Of a DNA stretch of 64,000 bases, positions 1-13,776 are shown piece after piece. The position numbers were made by a program, and so were the translations under genes. Origin of the DNA: Sistotremastrum niveocremeum HHB9708. Lineage: Eukaryota; Basidiomycota; Agaricomycetes; Sistotremastrales; Sistotremastraceae. The stretch lies in NCBI GenBank assembly GCA_001630475.1, contig KV419397.1, positions 317,758-381,757 of the forward strand, in the 5' to 3' direction. The notes below the pieces were generated by a model. It was not told where the DNA came from. It was given only the letters and a program-made list of their open reading frames with translations, and ran no database searches. How positions within the stretch are numbered: the first letter of the stretch is position 1; every line of letters starts with the position of its first letter.

Positions 1-3000
1 GGATATCAATCCGATATCCGGCAGGAACGGTGGTGTAGTTTCAGAGTTTTCTTGACTTTTTCGATGCGTCAAAGCCTTCCTTTCATCGAACATAGCGTCC
101 CTTGGTGCTTTTCATGTCCATCTCATTTACCCTAATGGGAAATGAGGTGGATATAGCCACGCCAACACAACGATGTACAAAACTTGTACCTTGGCTAGAG
201 TCATCCCCATTCAAGGCCGCGCTACATCTGAGTGGGATTGTGTCCTTTTGTCGGGGGGATATTATATCTCCCAAACTTACGATGCATCAGAGTTGCAAAT
301 CTTCACCTTGGGCTTATCGTATCGCAGCACACGTCGATATCATCAAACCGAGCACAGGAGGCCCAAGGCAACAATTTCCTGGAAATATGTGTGCAACTGG
401 GTTGGGTGAGAGAATATATGTTCACAAGGTCTTAGTATGATTCTCATCGACTTTAGACTGTTCGAAACACCTATACGGGGCTCGAGTAACTCATGTTTCA
501 ACTCAGTACATGATCTTGACCTGGGCGCGGACCGCTACCCGGTTCACATCAAAATACCTTTGGTCTGAACTCACCCTCGTTTTCTTCTTTCATGGGCACC
601 TCGAGGTGAGGTCTCAGGTAATTGTTCGCAAGCAAGCCTAATCATACCCACACCCTGAACTTACGAACGACCTCAGTTCGCTGCTATCCCAAGCTTCTCA
701 AGAGGATCCCTGATCGTCAACATCTCGACTCTCTATCCCGCCTTTCGAAAGCGTGGAAGCCACGATGCTCCTGTCAAACTCGAATTACCTTTTCACGAGG
801 GTCTACACTCTCAGCTTCTCTGCGCCACGTAATACAGTTGCGCGTCTCAAACTAGAGAATCGCGAGCATGCTGGGTGCATTCAGACCCACGACTCGAGTT
901 CAGGTAATGTCATTCGTCCACACGATCACTTGATATCGGCCTGAAGTTGAGAGAACCCCAATTTGCGTTATTAGTATGTTAGCACAGGCGTCGATCACCC
1001 TGTTTTCAAACCTCCTGTTCAGGGCATTTCCGAAATCAAGACGCCCTCAGGAAGCATCACATTGAATGAATTGTTGTTTTCATAATTCCTCACTCCGAAA
1101 GCAGAGTTTCCCAATCGACCGCCCGTCTTGCGAAAGTGGGTCCGCCAATCTAAACCCACGCACTTCCGGTCATTCAATCTCGATTCTCACTCTCCTGCCC
1201 AGTTCAAGGAGCGATTCTGCTTTCGTCTGGGAACAAGCATGTCTACGTTGCGGATTTCAAGATAACATCACGAAAAAACCTTCTCTTTCCCTCGACTTGG
1301 TGGCCCCTGTATCGGGTGAGATTGTTGTTCTCATTGCGTGCGAGCAACCTAACAAGGTCTCCGTCAGAATCGACGCCACACAGTCTGCCGGATTTCCCAT
1401 GTCTTATATCCGGGTGATGGAACAAACAGGGAAAGATACCTCAGGATCGTCGGGTCATCACACGGAGTGTGGACGCATTGGTCCCACTGAACATTCCTCC
1501 GTCAAAAATTCGAAGCTTTCTCTCATTCTGTCCTGGACCTTCTCGAATGCAGTCGCACTTTGGAGTGACTGAACCCTTGATGGATTCTTGTGTATGGCCG
1601 TTTTGACCGACCTCCTATCTTGCGTTCTGACAAACTCTAGGCTATACGGAGCATTGAGAAGGAGAGTCATCAGGCTTTGGGCAGGCAACTTGAGACTCTT
1701 TGTTGTTCGCTTATGGTTCTTCGGCGGCTTTAGCGCACTTGCCGTCTCCGGCCTCTTCCGGTCCCGACATCAGGGACTCGAAGCCGGTACGTAAAGGAGA
1801 GGGGGTAAGTTTACATGACCAGGAACGACTAACCGCCAGAGGTTTTCTCTCCATCAAATATAGCGCTTCAGACCCCTCACGCTTTGTTCTTAACCCGATC
1901 TGGCAACTGTTGACAAACCGATCTTGAAATGTTATCCTCTTCCGGAATATGCTAGTCATCAAGCCGTCTGCCGACTTAACCGTCGTGCCTTATGACCCGA
2001 GTCGAGTGATCAACAAAGCCGGAAGAGGTATTGATGCATTCATGCGACTTGGCTCTGTATTCGGAAGCTAGAATTTTGCTTCCGCATGGGTACTCCGGAT
2101 GGTGTAGTCAGCTTCTCGAAACTCTCGACGCTCTCGTAACACTCTTCATTCGGATGGCTAGATGAGACTCGCCATCAAGTCTGGACTGGACTGGGCGGCC
2201 TGATGTTCTATATGCTGCAAGAAGGCTATCGGGATCTTTAGTGGTCGAAGGGAAAATTTGGCTAGGTTTCCCCGCATTGATACCCGCGTCTTTGATAATT
2301 AAGCTTCACGCGCAACTCAATCTCGGGAACGGGCCGAGAGATCCGATCTAGGTTACTCTATTCAGTGAGTTCCTGAAATTTGTATTATAACCATTCATAT
2401 TCATTTCCCACTCTTACTCATAGAGTTTTCATCTGGTCAAATGGACGGCAACCATTAAATCGACCATATGGGATCCAAAGCAACAGTCTTCACATGCATC
2501 TTCATGCAAAGAATTGCCGTCGGTCGATCTGTCCTGCCACCTCTATCAGAACGTGGATTTTGATCCCGAATGCTTCCATTACGGAATAAGGAAGGCAAGC
2601 ACGCGTTAGATTCAGCACACCGAAGTCCGACACCACGCCAGACTCTCTGCGGAAATCTCATGTATTCTCTTCAGCGTCTCCTCCCCGTCGAGTGCTTCAT
2701 TGCCATTGAATCGCTGCCGCTCGACGGGTCAGTTTGGTCCCATACGGGCACGAATGGGCATTGACCGACACATGATCTGTTCGTTTTATTGATGACCCAG
2801 ACCTCAGCTCCCAGGCACTGTGTTAGGCGCTTCTACTCACGAACCTTTGTAGAATGTGGCGTCGCCGTTGCCGGATGCATGCAGGGAAATAACAATCTTC
2901 TAATTCCACTCAGCCAACGCTGTCTCCGCAGCGGATGAGACTCTGGTCACTCTCAATTTGCCCTCAAAGCAGAGGTATCATTAATCCGGTCCTGGTGTTT

Positions 3001-4270
3001 TCATGTCCACGATTCGATGTAAGCCAGTCTAACCAACGCGGCGGGTTGCTAATATGTGCTCGATTGGGATTGTTTGTTCGCAGACTGGACTCCCCTGTCT
3101 CTTTTGCAGACACGTCGACAAATATCGATTAGATAAGCCCAAAATGGAATAGCAAGAGGCCGTCGTGCAGAAGATAAATGCCTCTTGTTGATGACCCCTC
3201 AAATTTGATGCCAGCATATGCGGGTCTTTTCGGGCATTTATTCTTCTCCAACAGATCCTCGACCCGAGAAGAGTATTTCGATCTTCGATCTGTCATCTCA
3301 AGGAAGCGACTTGGAACCCATTTCTCGGTCGTCTGTCTTCCCGAAGTGGGCGTTACGGGACCTTACTGCAAGAAGACCGACAGTTGCTCTTGACATCTAT
3401 AACGTTAATAGGCACCATTCCGGCGGAATACCGCTGCATGATTGTCCTGGTTCCGCTGCACCTTCAACGAGTTCTTCCAGGAAGTCACGATAAGATGGTC
3501 TCGCTGGTACATGGATCCCGAAATTGTACCATTCAGGGCTTTGCACAAACAAACACCACTTACGCCACACTTCTGAATCAGAAGATCTACATCTCGCCTG
3601 CGCTTGTCCACGTAAATGTGTATTCGTCCGCTGCACCTGATGATGAAGTCTCCTCTCACGAACCTTGATGACGCATGATACCAGGAGCTCAAGCCCCAAG
3701 AACCATGTATGCGCCTAACGCACGACTCTGAATTGTCAACGCCCCCGAAACTGGCTTAGTGACATGCGGCGTCATGAGAGGACGGCGGATACAAAACCGG
3801 TTCCGAGGTTCTCATTGTGTATATCGAGGTCGTGACCCCCTGTGTAGCCAATCGAAATCAATTCGTGACTAACACATGATCACCCCAATGACGAATACGG
3901 ACGACTTAAACTTCAAACTTCAGACATAACCTGAGCCAGGGGTTATTAACGCGCACCTACCCTTCTGTGAACTGAAAGCTCTTGTTCCGGACCGCGAGCC
4001 CGGCCATGGGTGAGGGGAGATCGGCGGACTAACAAGGGAACGAGGGTGACAGACTATCATTTGCTGCTGATGTGAGCTGCGAGTTCATCTCACTTGCAAT
4101 CTTCTCATCATATCACTTTTTTGTCTCGGTACATGAGCTACATCTTATTTTGTAAAGCATCTCCTCAATGAAAAACAGCTTCCTAAGTAAGCCGGAATAA
4201 AATGAAAGATCTAAATCCATCTAGAAATACATGGTGTGGTTTTTTAGCTGACAGTACATGACTCGATGAG
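1..4270. other. No assignable gene in the first 4.3 kb
   Basis: I read both strands and found only short open stretches, the longest being 168 codons at 1066-1572 (+). None gave a family motif I recognise. Some stretches have plausible donor and acceptor sites, for example a donor after position 605 and an acceptor near 676, so a poorly conserved multi-exon gene or a decayed one is possible. I could not chain exons into a protein without stops. The part from about 3700 to 4270 looks like plain intergenic sequence. I saw no tandem repeats or terminal repeats here. Confidence 0.5.
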
Positions 4271-4958
4271 TTATCGTGTGTCTTCAACGAATCGTACAAG
4301 AGCGTCCATCCGGGGACCAGTCAAAGTAATCCGAAAGAATGAACGGCGAAGAAAAGAATGCAACGACGGATGAAATAGAGAGTGACGGAAGTAAAAAAAG
4401 GGTGCAACAACAAAGCCGAAAGCGAGGGTACAACCGTATAACAATTCAAACAGGCACATCAAGAAAGTGTCTTCTAATGATGTGATAGCCAAAGGTGATC
4501 AGGGTCCAGAAGTCAATGGGAAGGCAATAATGTTTTTGCGGGGGAAAGGTAGGAAAACATGATACAACGGTAAGGGGGTGGTGTGATGATTGGGAGCTCC
4601 AGCGATCGGTGAGAATGCGATAGCGAAAAAAGTCGTCCAGAGCTAAGGCAGCGCCCACGTCGGTGCCGGAGTCGCAGCCGAATGCAACGTGCATAACCTT
4701 GAATGCTGCGGCGGATGAACATGTGAGCAAATCAGGTTCATGGCGCGGTTCAGTTGGCCAGATATGTTGTACACATATTTGGAGAGGTAGAGGCCCGAGC
4801 TCGGATATTCCTCGAGTCGAGGTGCGCTGATTGTGTGGGATGTGTAAAGAAGGATGATGCGAGAGCTATACGCATGGCAAAATAAATGGGGATAATGACT
4901 CGCGAGCTCTGCCGCGGTGGACGCTTCCGGAAGACGAGAGCCGATATAGCGAGCAGCA

Positions 4959-6088
4959 TCAGACAAACGCCCGAACGGCTTGCTCGTCTACCGGCCTACG
5001 CGCGTCTCGAATTGTTTGGGGATTTTGTGATCGCAATGATTCGAGATAGTCTAACGGGGCGAGGAGATTTTGAGCCGACATTCTGGGATCCGGGGACAAT
5101 GGAGATGATAAATGGTGGGCTGGCGCTCGAGTCGAAGGCATGATGATCGGAGGAAGCTGGTTCAGCGCTTGAGACGGTATGACGGAGGGCTGGTGAGGAA
5201 AGGGGGTATAATAGGGATATCCGGATTGAGATGGGGAGCGCGAGCCATTGGAGAATTCATACGGCGAAATGGGACTATGGGACGAGGGAGGCGAAGGGGG
5301 AATGGAGGGCGCAGAAGAGGAAGAGGTCGTGCCTCGTCGGGTGGGACGCGCTCGGACGGATCGGGCGGGCTCGTACATTCCATGTGGTGGAACAATCGAA
5401 GATACAGTTGGCATATCGTCGATCGTCTTTAGTTCCGTTAGCATTACGGGCGCGAAATAGGCAGCTAAGCGGCAAAGTGTCAGGACAACAAGCGAACAAT
5501 AAGCACAAAAAGTGACTGACTCATGTGCCATTTCCGAGTGATCGAGCTGTTGGGAGCGTGGGGATGGGGGACATGTACCAGCACCGAATATGTCTGCTTG
5601 ACGAGCTTGTCTGGCCGCGAGTCGACGGTGGTGCTCGAATGTGCGTTGTAGATGTGGATCTCGGGTGTCGAGTCGGATAGGGTGTCGACAGACGACTGAC
5701 GAGTTCGAAGCATGCGAGCGTAACGCGGCGGATACTCGACGGTGTCAGGCTCACGTTCCTTTTCGTGGTAGAACAAGAAGCCGTCGCGGACACGAGATGG
5801 ACCCCAGAGACGACCGTCTGTCCAACGTTCTATGCCCAAGCCTGTTGCCTCTGTGGCGGGGTCGCGCTCCTCCCAGACGTGGACGTCGCCCGAGCGAATG
5901 AGGGTGCGCTCTGTGGAGTCGAGACGACGGATGACGATGGGGAGGAGGTTGAGGTAGACGGCGTGGAAGAGACGGTGGGCATCGTTGGTGGTCCTTATGC
6001 GGAGGTTCTGGGCTGTGGGACGCTAGGGGGCGGGTGAGTCAAGGGTGTAGTCAGCACAAAGAACACTCGCCTGAGGAGCAAGAGCCAT
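4959..6088 (-). CDS. Gti1/Pac2 (WOPR) family transcription regulator
   Basis: This is a fungal WOPR DNA-binding regulator, the family of Wor1, Ryp1, Gti1 and Pac2, which controls morphological switching and development. Three exons give about 336 residues: 6088-6071, 6007-5521 and 5464-4959. The first WOPR box covers residues 7-90 and has RSGDVHVWEER, GIERWTDG and WGPSRVRDGFLFY. The second box covers about 139-190 and has KLVKQTYSVLV and RKWHMTAYF. A serine/proline-rich linker and tail follow, as is usual. The first exon holds only six codons and is joined by a GC-AG intron (donor CAG|GCGAGT, 6070-6008), which puts MALAPQ directly before NLRIRTT. The second intron is GT-AG (5520-5465). The domain assignment is firm. 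The exact start and the C-terminus are inferred. Confidence 0.85.
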
Positions 6089-7407
6089 GGCGGACTGCGT
6101 TAGATGGGGAGCTAGCTTTATAGGCCAATCTGTCGGCAAGCTTTCAAGCTAGTCTGCGCCAGACTCCCGGCTTCGGTCTCTCCGACCCGCTATCTCCGCA
6201 ATCCAGGAACGACCTCGGAGATTTCGGCCGTTTCCGCCATCGCTCGCTTGTTCATCTCCGAGTGTCCGACACGACTAGTCGTCTCTAATACACTAATGCA
6301 TTTCTGTCGCTGCACGACGTTCATTCATCTGGCCACTTCCCCGACTCGATCGCCGGTCCAACTGCAGAAACCGTTTCGTTTCGGAACCTTTCGCGAGCCA
6401 CTTTTCGCTGCATCTCCTTCCATTCTCACATTCCGCCAAAACGGGGGGTCAGTGCGGCCACAGATGCTCCTCGTCGACAACACCCTAAACTTGATGATGG
6501 CCTCCCTCGGCTCTTGCGCATTGCATCGTCTATCCAATATCGTCCGTCCATTGTGACGCAGGGCTGGCGGCGCCTATTTAAACGTTTGAATTTGTCCCAT
6601 CGCGCCCGCTTTCCCGATCTGGGCTTACTTGCTAATTTTCGCGTGCCACATACGTACTGATCTTGGGTCTCAGCCACTCTTCGACGCCATTACTCCTCAT
6701 GCGGGGAACCGACGCTGACCGAGCTTGTCAACAAAAGTCAGCTGTCATTCCGTCTTCTCGCGACGTACCTTGCGAACTCATATCCAACTGTCGACATCCA
6801 GGGGCCTTCGTCTATGCGTGTGAAAAGGCGAATATTGCGACGGGTCCGTCGCTTCATTAATCAGGTTCCCATCTGTTCTCCTAAAACGTAAATCGGAAAC
6901 AAAAAGGCACTGATGAACGGTACCACACACCAGCTCAAGATTTGGCAAAATGGGATCTTAGGTGTGAGAGTGGTGCCTGGCATCGATATTGAGCGCAGAA
7001 CAATACAGTCTTGGTCCCCGCAGATCGTGACGTGCCGTGAGTTCTCGCGTACCGGCACATCCATCCCTGATATGCATCCGAGGGGTGCTTCACCGACCCT
7101 GATAGCAACGCATGATTCCAGGAATCCAGTCTAGGAAAACGAACGAACCAGGGATCTAGACGTAAGACGCCGGAGCAACATATGACCCCCCGGTAATCAC
7201 AGCATCACAGTCGAGCTAACTTTGGAGATCCCGCCCTGGCATTCCGTGATAGGGCATATTCTATTTCATCTTTGGCTTCTAGTCCACAAAAGAGGGTCAC
7301 GGTTTAGAAGATCTGACTCGAAGAACGGGAAAAAAGAGTTGGCTCACAATGATTGGCCGTAGAGAGAGCGGACGGCACGTGATCGCGTTCATCTTCTGGC
7401 GTGCACA
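6089..7407. other. Intergenic region between the WOPR gene and CHL1
   Basis: About 1.3 kb between two divergent genes. It should hold the upstream control region of the WOPR regulator and the promoter of CHL1. Short open frames up to about 100 codons occur but show no recognisable domain. An A/T-rich CTATTTAAACG motif lies near 6571-6581. No repeat or RNA gene was seen. WOPR genes often have long upstream regions, which fits. Confidence 0.4.
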
Positions 7408-10400
7408 ATGGCCGCCTCACTGCGCCTCGAGACTCCTTCAGAATTTCCCTCATTTCCATTTACGCCGTATGATATACAGTTAGACTTGATGAAAGCTTTG
7501 TATTGCGCGATTGAAGAGCGAAAAGTAGCCGTGATTGAGAGCCCCACGGGAACAGTGAGACATCATCGAACTTCAGGGCCACCGCATCTAACGAACGACA
7601 AGGGGAAAACGCTGAGCCTTCTTGTTGGAGCCTTATCGTGGTTATCAGATGAGAATGAACGCGCGAAGAAAGGCAAATTGATAGAGATTGAGGGATCCAT
7701 CGCGAAAGGCAAAGGTCAGCACGCGTCCTTCTTATCTGGGCCGCGAATGTCACACTTATCAAAATAGTCTGAAGATCCGGATTGGGTACTTGAACAGACG
7801 TTGCAGAGAATGAAACGGGAACTGGAAGACGCGGAGAGGGAGTTTCAGGAAAGGCTGGAAAAGGCAAAAAAGCGAGAGGAGCAGATTCGGAGAATGGAGA
7901 CCACAAGGGCGGCGAAGAGACAGGTACGCCTGCAATCTCTTTTCTTTGGGACGACAACTGAATGCGAGGTCAAGAAACTCTCACATCCTCAGGACGATGA
8001 TGACACTATTGACGAGGAAGCGTTCCTTCCGGAAGACGACGAACCTCGGCCGTCCGATGAGAACATATCACCTGAAGTTCGAGAGCTTATGAAAAAGTAT
8101 CCATGGTCAGCTTTGATTCATCCTGTGCCTTATCTATCAAACCAGATTAGTGGCCTCACGAACTAAAGACCCTGCAATATCAAACGACGATCCGACGTGC
8201 ACCAAAATATTCTATGCATCACGGACACACACCCAACTTTCACAATTGAAAATAGAACTGCTGAAGACTAAGCATACAAACACGAGGATGGTACCGTTAG
8301 GGTCCCGAAGAAACCTGTGTATAAATGAAAACGTTCGGAAGCAAACCGACTTGGACGAAGCCTGTCGAGAACTGCAAGGAGGTAGGTTTTACCTATCGGT
8401 ATAATGATGAATCTTCATGCCTTGCCACAGAAAAGAAAGGCAAACGGTGCCCTCATTTGCCTCCGTTGGATGAGGAAGCCAAGATGCTGGACCTCCGAGA
8501 CTCCATCCTGGTACATGCGCTCGGTCTTGTTTCCGAATGTAGTATTGAATTCATCTAGGCTACACCAAAAGATATAGAGGATCTTCATACAACTGGTGAA
8601 ATGATGCACACATGTCCATATTTTGGATCACGGAAAGCTATCCCGCAAGCTGAGGTACCCTCAAATTCATTCGTGCCCTGTTTAATGTATTCACTTGTGC
8701 TGACAGATAGTTACACTACCATACAACTTACTACTCCACAAGTCCGCCAGGGAATCTCTGGGAATTGATCTCACCAATCATATAGTAATTATTGACGAAG
8801 CACATAGTTCGTATACACAATTTTCACTGGATCAAGTTTTCTAACCCTTGATCAGATCTTATTGATACAATATTATCTGTACATTCGGTTACCCTCTCAT
8901 CTCAGGTTCTCTCGTTATGTCTGTCGCAAATTAAGATTTATTTCGGCCGATTCAAAACCAGGTTAACGTCGCAGCACGTAGTCCATCTGAAGCGCTTGCT
9001 TTCCTTTATGACCTCTCTTGCTCAATTATGTCAAGATCATAGAGGGAAGAAGGCAAAGGACGATATTTTCACGGTGGGCCATCTTGTTAGTCAACTGGGC
9101 AGCAAGAACGAGGGGATAAATTTATTGGAGATCGAGAAGTATTTGAAAAGCAGTCGTATCGCCCGAAAGATTAGTGGATACTGTGAGAAGGTCGAAGCAA
9201 AGGAGGCTGCCAAAGGCAAGCAAAATCCGCACGGAAAAATGGTCCGTTCTGCGCTAACGTTTTTGTCCTGTAGCCCATCCTGAGAAAATATTGAATGGAA
9301 GAAGAAGGGCCGCCCCTCCACTCCATGCGGTCGAAGCTTTCATTCTTGCACTAACGGGAGCCAGTGAAGGTTCGACGGCCGTTGCTTCTCGGCGACATAG
9401 CCGTTGATAACCCTTTTCTTTTTCGTACCTGACAGACGGAAGAGTGACAATATCGACAATCGGGGATACTGTTCAGCTCAAGTATCAATTACTCAATCCG
9501 GCCCCTCACTTCAAGGAGGTTGTGGATAGCGCAAGATGCGTTGTTCTTGCAGGAGGAACCATGTCACCTGTGAGTAAGCCGTGTTACGAGTCAGACCTGT
9601 GATTTATTGAACTCCTCGACAGATTCCCGAACTGCGTGGCCAGCTCTTTTCATATCTTCCTGACGGTCAATTTACTGTCTTCACATGCGGCCACATCGTC
9701 CCCGATTCAAATCTACTTACCCTCGTGGTGGGCAAAGGGCCAGGGGGTGGGGAAATGGATTTGAAGATGGGAACCCGCGACAACAAGCCGCTGGTCAGTG
9801 CCTCGCGTTATCCCCATCACATATACCAAGGGGTAGATACTGAGTGACGGTTTCTCCAGCTCGAGGAGGTCGGACGAGCTATTTTTAACATCATCAATTT
9901 AGTGCCCGATGGGATGGTTGTCTTCTTTCCTTCATACGGATACTTGACGGCAGCCAAAGGCGCTTGGCAGGCGTGTGGTCTGATGGACAAGTTTCAGCTG
10001 AAGAAAAAAGTAAACTCCGTGTGCCAGAACAAGGGTTGGCACGACTAATCACTCCGATCATCGCTATGCAGATTTTCTTTGAGCCTCAGGACAATAACGA
10101 AGTCGAAGAAGTTTTGCGGAACTACGCTTCCGCTATTCGAGCTCAGGTTCGGTTCCTAGATTATCACTTTTTCGGAGGCCATTTTTGATGGCTTGAACAG
10201 AAGCAAGACGGCACGAAAGGCGGGGCCATCATGATGGCAGTTGTAGGCGCTAGATTGTCCGAGGGTCTTAACTTTACAGACGATTTAGCTCGGGCAGTGA
10301 TCCTCGTGGGATTGCCGTTTGCGAACTTGGGATCAGCGGAGCTCAAGGAACGAATGCGGTATGTGAACGAGTTAGAGAAACGATCGGCGGTGAGCCGGGC

Positions 10401-10742
10401 GCCCGGAACGAAGGATGCAGGTACAGAGTTGTACGAGAATTTGGCGATGAAGGCTGTCAATCAAAGTATAGGTACGCACTCATGTGATTCGATCAGCGCT
10501 TGCCTCTGATCAGCCCTATTATTGCTTTTGGTATGCGCCACATACGTATTACAGGGCGAGCTATACGACATCGAAATGACTGGGCGGCTTTGATTTTTCT
10601 GGATGTGCGTTATGGATCCACGCGAATACGACGGAAATTACCTGCGTGGCTCGGTAGGGATATCGTGGTAGCACAAACTTTCGGACAAGCCGTGAAGGAG
10701 CTGGGTGCCTTCTATAGAGGGAAGAGAGCGAGCGCTACATGA
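7408..10742 (+). CDS. CHL1: ATP-dependent DNA helicase CHL1 (DDX11-like)
   Basis: This is an iron-sulfur superfamily 2 helicase of the XPD/FANCJ/DDX11 group. CHL1 works in sister-chromatid cohesion and replication-fork stability in the nucleus. Motif I reads ESPTGTGKT once the first intron (7555-7602) is removed. The Walker B box is VIIDEAH near 8790-8805. The Fe-S cysteine region is visible as [18 protein letters not shown] and HTCPYFG. Other anchors are [22 protein letters not shown] (near 9550), a motif V/VI region with [10 protein letters not shown], and the tail [20 protein letters not shown]. The start is the first ATG of [13 protein letters not shown], which runs straight into the Q-motif-like FTPYDIQ. 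There are about ten short introns. The intron near 8093-8145 keeps the frame only if the donor GTATCC at about 8098 is used. The gene looks intact. Confidence 0.9.
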
Positions 10743-10968
10743 CGACACTTGCGCCCAAGACAATTGGTTGGCGGGAAAATGGCGTGTAATATCTGGTTAC
10801 ATTTGAATGGTCTTGTACTAGCACTTGGTGTACGTCTAACTGTATCTAATTCTTGCGAAGAGATGACTTCGTCAATGGAAAGGTGACGTCAGATCCCTGT
10901 CTCACCTCGTTCACACGCTCGTGCCAGCGTCTGCTTCCGCTCAGCATGGGCGCCTGCTTCCTTCTCTA

Positions 10969-13776
10969 ATGCTTGCTACCATCCGAAGACCAAGAGCATT
11001 ACGACGTATAGCGGCCCTACGCACAATATTGACCAAGGCTGAGGTACGGGGACCCTTGGAGCCTCCACTGTCGACCTTGACCCTTCCTGAATACTTCGAT
11101 TCTGCTCTTCTACCATTTCACGCATCACGTCCTGCTTTGATAGGCAGGTCCGAAGCTCCCAGAGCTCATGGTGGCCCTCTGTCTTCGAACCTCGGTGTTT
11201 CTAGCCACTTAGCTTGGGACTTCGAAGAGTTTGATCGACATATTCAGGCGTTGGCCCGAGGTTTAGTGTGCCTCGGGGTGCAGAAGGGCGACAGAGTGGG
11301 TGTCATCATGGGAAATTCAAGGCGAGCAATAGCGACTCCTAATCACGCTCCATTCGGAATAGTACTGACTTTGTTTGTAGCGCTTATGCTATGATCCAAT
11401 GGGCCTGTGCACGGATAGGTGCAATCCTCGTGACGGTCAATCCGGCGTACCGGATCGACGAATTAGTATGTTGATATCAGAGCCCTGACGAAAAAGCAGC
11501 AAGTTTGCCAGCTAAATTAATCTGTTCTTTCTGTTTCTTCGTCAAGATCACTACCCTCAAATTGACTTCGGTCTCCCACCTCTTCGTCGTTCCGCGTATC
11601 CGAACCTCTTCTTACCTCGCTTCCCTCTCAGCGGCAATCTCATCCCTCTCGTCATCTTCTCCGCACCAGATCGCGGATCCAGCTTTGCCATCTCTTCGGT
11701 CTCTCCTCGTGGTCAACAATCTCCCTGAAACAGAGGACTTCACGAAGGAGCTAACCGCCGTTCGCGCTGCCGTTGACTTTCGCGATATTTTGGTTTGGGA
11801 TGGACCGTCTTTGGCCCCCACTAGCCTTCAAAAGGATGAGGTGATCAACATTCAGTTCACGAGGTGCGATAATACTGTCCATGATAGGTCTTCTGCGACG
11901 TTCACATGGGAGAAAGCGGAACGACTGGATATCCCAAGGGAGTTTGTGTAAGCGGGCTCTTCTATTTGAGGATTGATGGGGAGATCCACTCAAGATCTTT
12001 CTTTCCCGTAGCTGACTCATAGCAATCTATTGAACAACGCCTTATCGATTGGGGATTGTATGAAACTAACGCCACAGGATAAACTATGTACGTGGTGGCG
12101 GTTCCCGCGCCGCGGACTTCTCACCTAACACCATATGCAGGCAATGTTCCGCCACTATTCCATTGCTTTGATGAGTGTCCTCATCACTTCTCTCATTTTT
12201 TTCATATCCTGACCGCCGATGCACGGCTTGTCCTAGGAAACTTGGCTGCATGGGTCTATGGATCATGCATCGTTTATCCTTCTCAGATCTTCAATCCGGT
12301 TGGTTCGTAAAGTTATCAGCAGGTGGAATTCGGCCACCCTCATTGATATTGAAATTTCAAGCAATCGTGGATACACTGCATGATGAAAAATGTACGGCAT
12401 TGCACGGAGTCCCCACGCACTTTCTGGGTGTGTTGAGCGAAGTCCAGAATCGAAGGCGGGCTAATATCGATGTTGATCTGTCCAGCTTGAGGTATGCGCC
12501 TTGGGTCCTCCGGGGTTACGATAATTGATTTTGTTGAAGGACTGGTATCGCAGCTGGAAGCCCCATCCCTATTGAACTAATGCGCAAGTTGATCAACGAA
12601 ATGAATCTTCGCGACCTGACGATCGCTTACGGAATGAGTATGTCTCTCTATAGACCATCTGTTGACGTGTCTTAAGTTTCGACCCCCCTTAAGCCGAAAC
12701 AAGGTCGGTACACACGACCACCGTGTCCACTACCGCTGAGCACGCGTCGCAGCCCTGTGTCTTTCCAAACGCGCACAACCGACACAGTGGTGCAACGTGT
12801 TGAAACAGTTGGCCAAGCATCACCGCATGTGCAAGCTAAAATCATAGATCCATTCAGCGGAAGCACATCTCCTGTGCCTGTAGGCGAGTGTGCTCACTTG
12901 GCGACTTCGACGGCAGCCCACTGACCCATAGGATGACAGGGGTTCCGGGTGAATTATGTGTGGCAGGCTATCTTTTGCAAAAAGGGTGGGAATGACGTTG
13001 CAGAAGTGTTCGCTTCTTGTTTTGACACGTCGGGTAGATACTGGAATGACATCGAGCAAACACAAGACGTAATGAAGACGCACGACGACACCACCCTATG
13101 GATGCATACCGGTGATCAGGGTGTTATTGATGAGGAAGGATATCTTCGAAGTACATTCTTTCGTTGCGTGAGGTACTCGGGGACTAAAAGCATGTTTTTT
13201 TGCAGTCGTTGGAAGGATCAAGGTATGAAGACAGTTCAGAAGGCCTTTTCAGTCATCATTACTAATACCGGATGAATTGCAGGACATTATTATCCGAGGA
13301 GGCGAGGTGTGCAATCCTTTACATGTGCTTAATTGTCGGATTGACCCGCATTCTCTTCCGCGCACTTCTAGAACTTGTATCCAGTTCAAATCGAGAATGT
13401 TCTCGTTTCTCACCCGAAGATTCGTGAGGCGTCTGCAGTCTCCGTCCCAGATGAGAAATTCGGTGAAGTGGTGGGCGCATGGGTCGTGAGAGAGACCACG
13501 GACACATCAGCACCCGAATTGACAAGAGAAGAAGTAAGGATGTGGGTTTGGAATGGAATGAACCCTCAGGTTCGACTTTTTTTCCCTTCCGCTCTTCCGA
13601 CGGTGCCTGGGCTAACCTTTATCACAAACCAGAACGCCCCCACATGGGTCTGGTTCGTAGGTGAAGACTGTCCAGAAACCGAATTGCCTAAGACGGCGAG
13701 TGGCAAGGTCCAGAAGAACATATTGAGAGACTGGAGCAAGACTCTGGCTTCGAAGGGGACCGGCCTGGTCTCATAA
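10969..13776 (+). CDS. Acyl-CoA synthetase (AMP-binding), ACSF2-like, probably mitochondrial
   Basis: This is an adenylate-forming ligase that activates a carboxylic acid, probably medium-chain, to its CoA thioester. The N-terminus MLATIRRPRALRRIAALRTI is basic and free of acidic residues, as in a mitochondrial presequence. I chose this ATG because the open frame further upstream begins at GTG. Visible motifs are SGTTGYPKG (P-loop, after joining across the intron near 11861-11908), YGMTETSPVS (joined over two short introns near 12635-12760), GELCVAGY, TGDQGVIDEEGYL, GRIKDIIIRGGE and PKTASGKVQK, which carries the catalytic lysine. About a dozen introns interrupt it. The full set of adenylation motifs argues for a working enzyme. 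The substrate is not readable from sequence. Confidence 0.85.

Noticed and set aside
5112-5515. Plus-strand arginine/glycine-rich frames
   Set aside because: They are antisense to the serine/proline-rich tail of the WOPR gene and reflect its base composition.
8093-8165. Apparent stop in CHL1 after KKYPW
   Set aside because: Using donor GTATCC at about 8098 with the acceptor before ATTAGTGG keeps the frame ([12 protein letters not shown]), so this is an intron, not a break.
11861-11908. Apparent loss of the AMP-binding P-loop in the acyl-CoA synthetase
   Set aside because: Removing a short intron restores SGTTGYPKG, so the site is intact.
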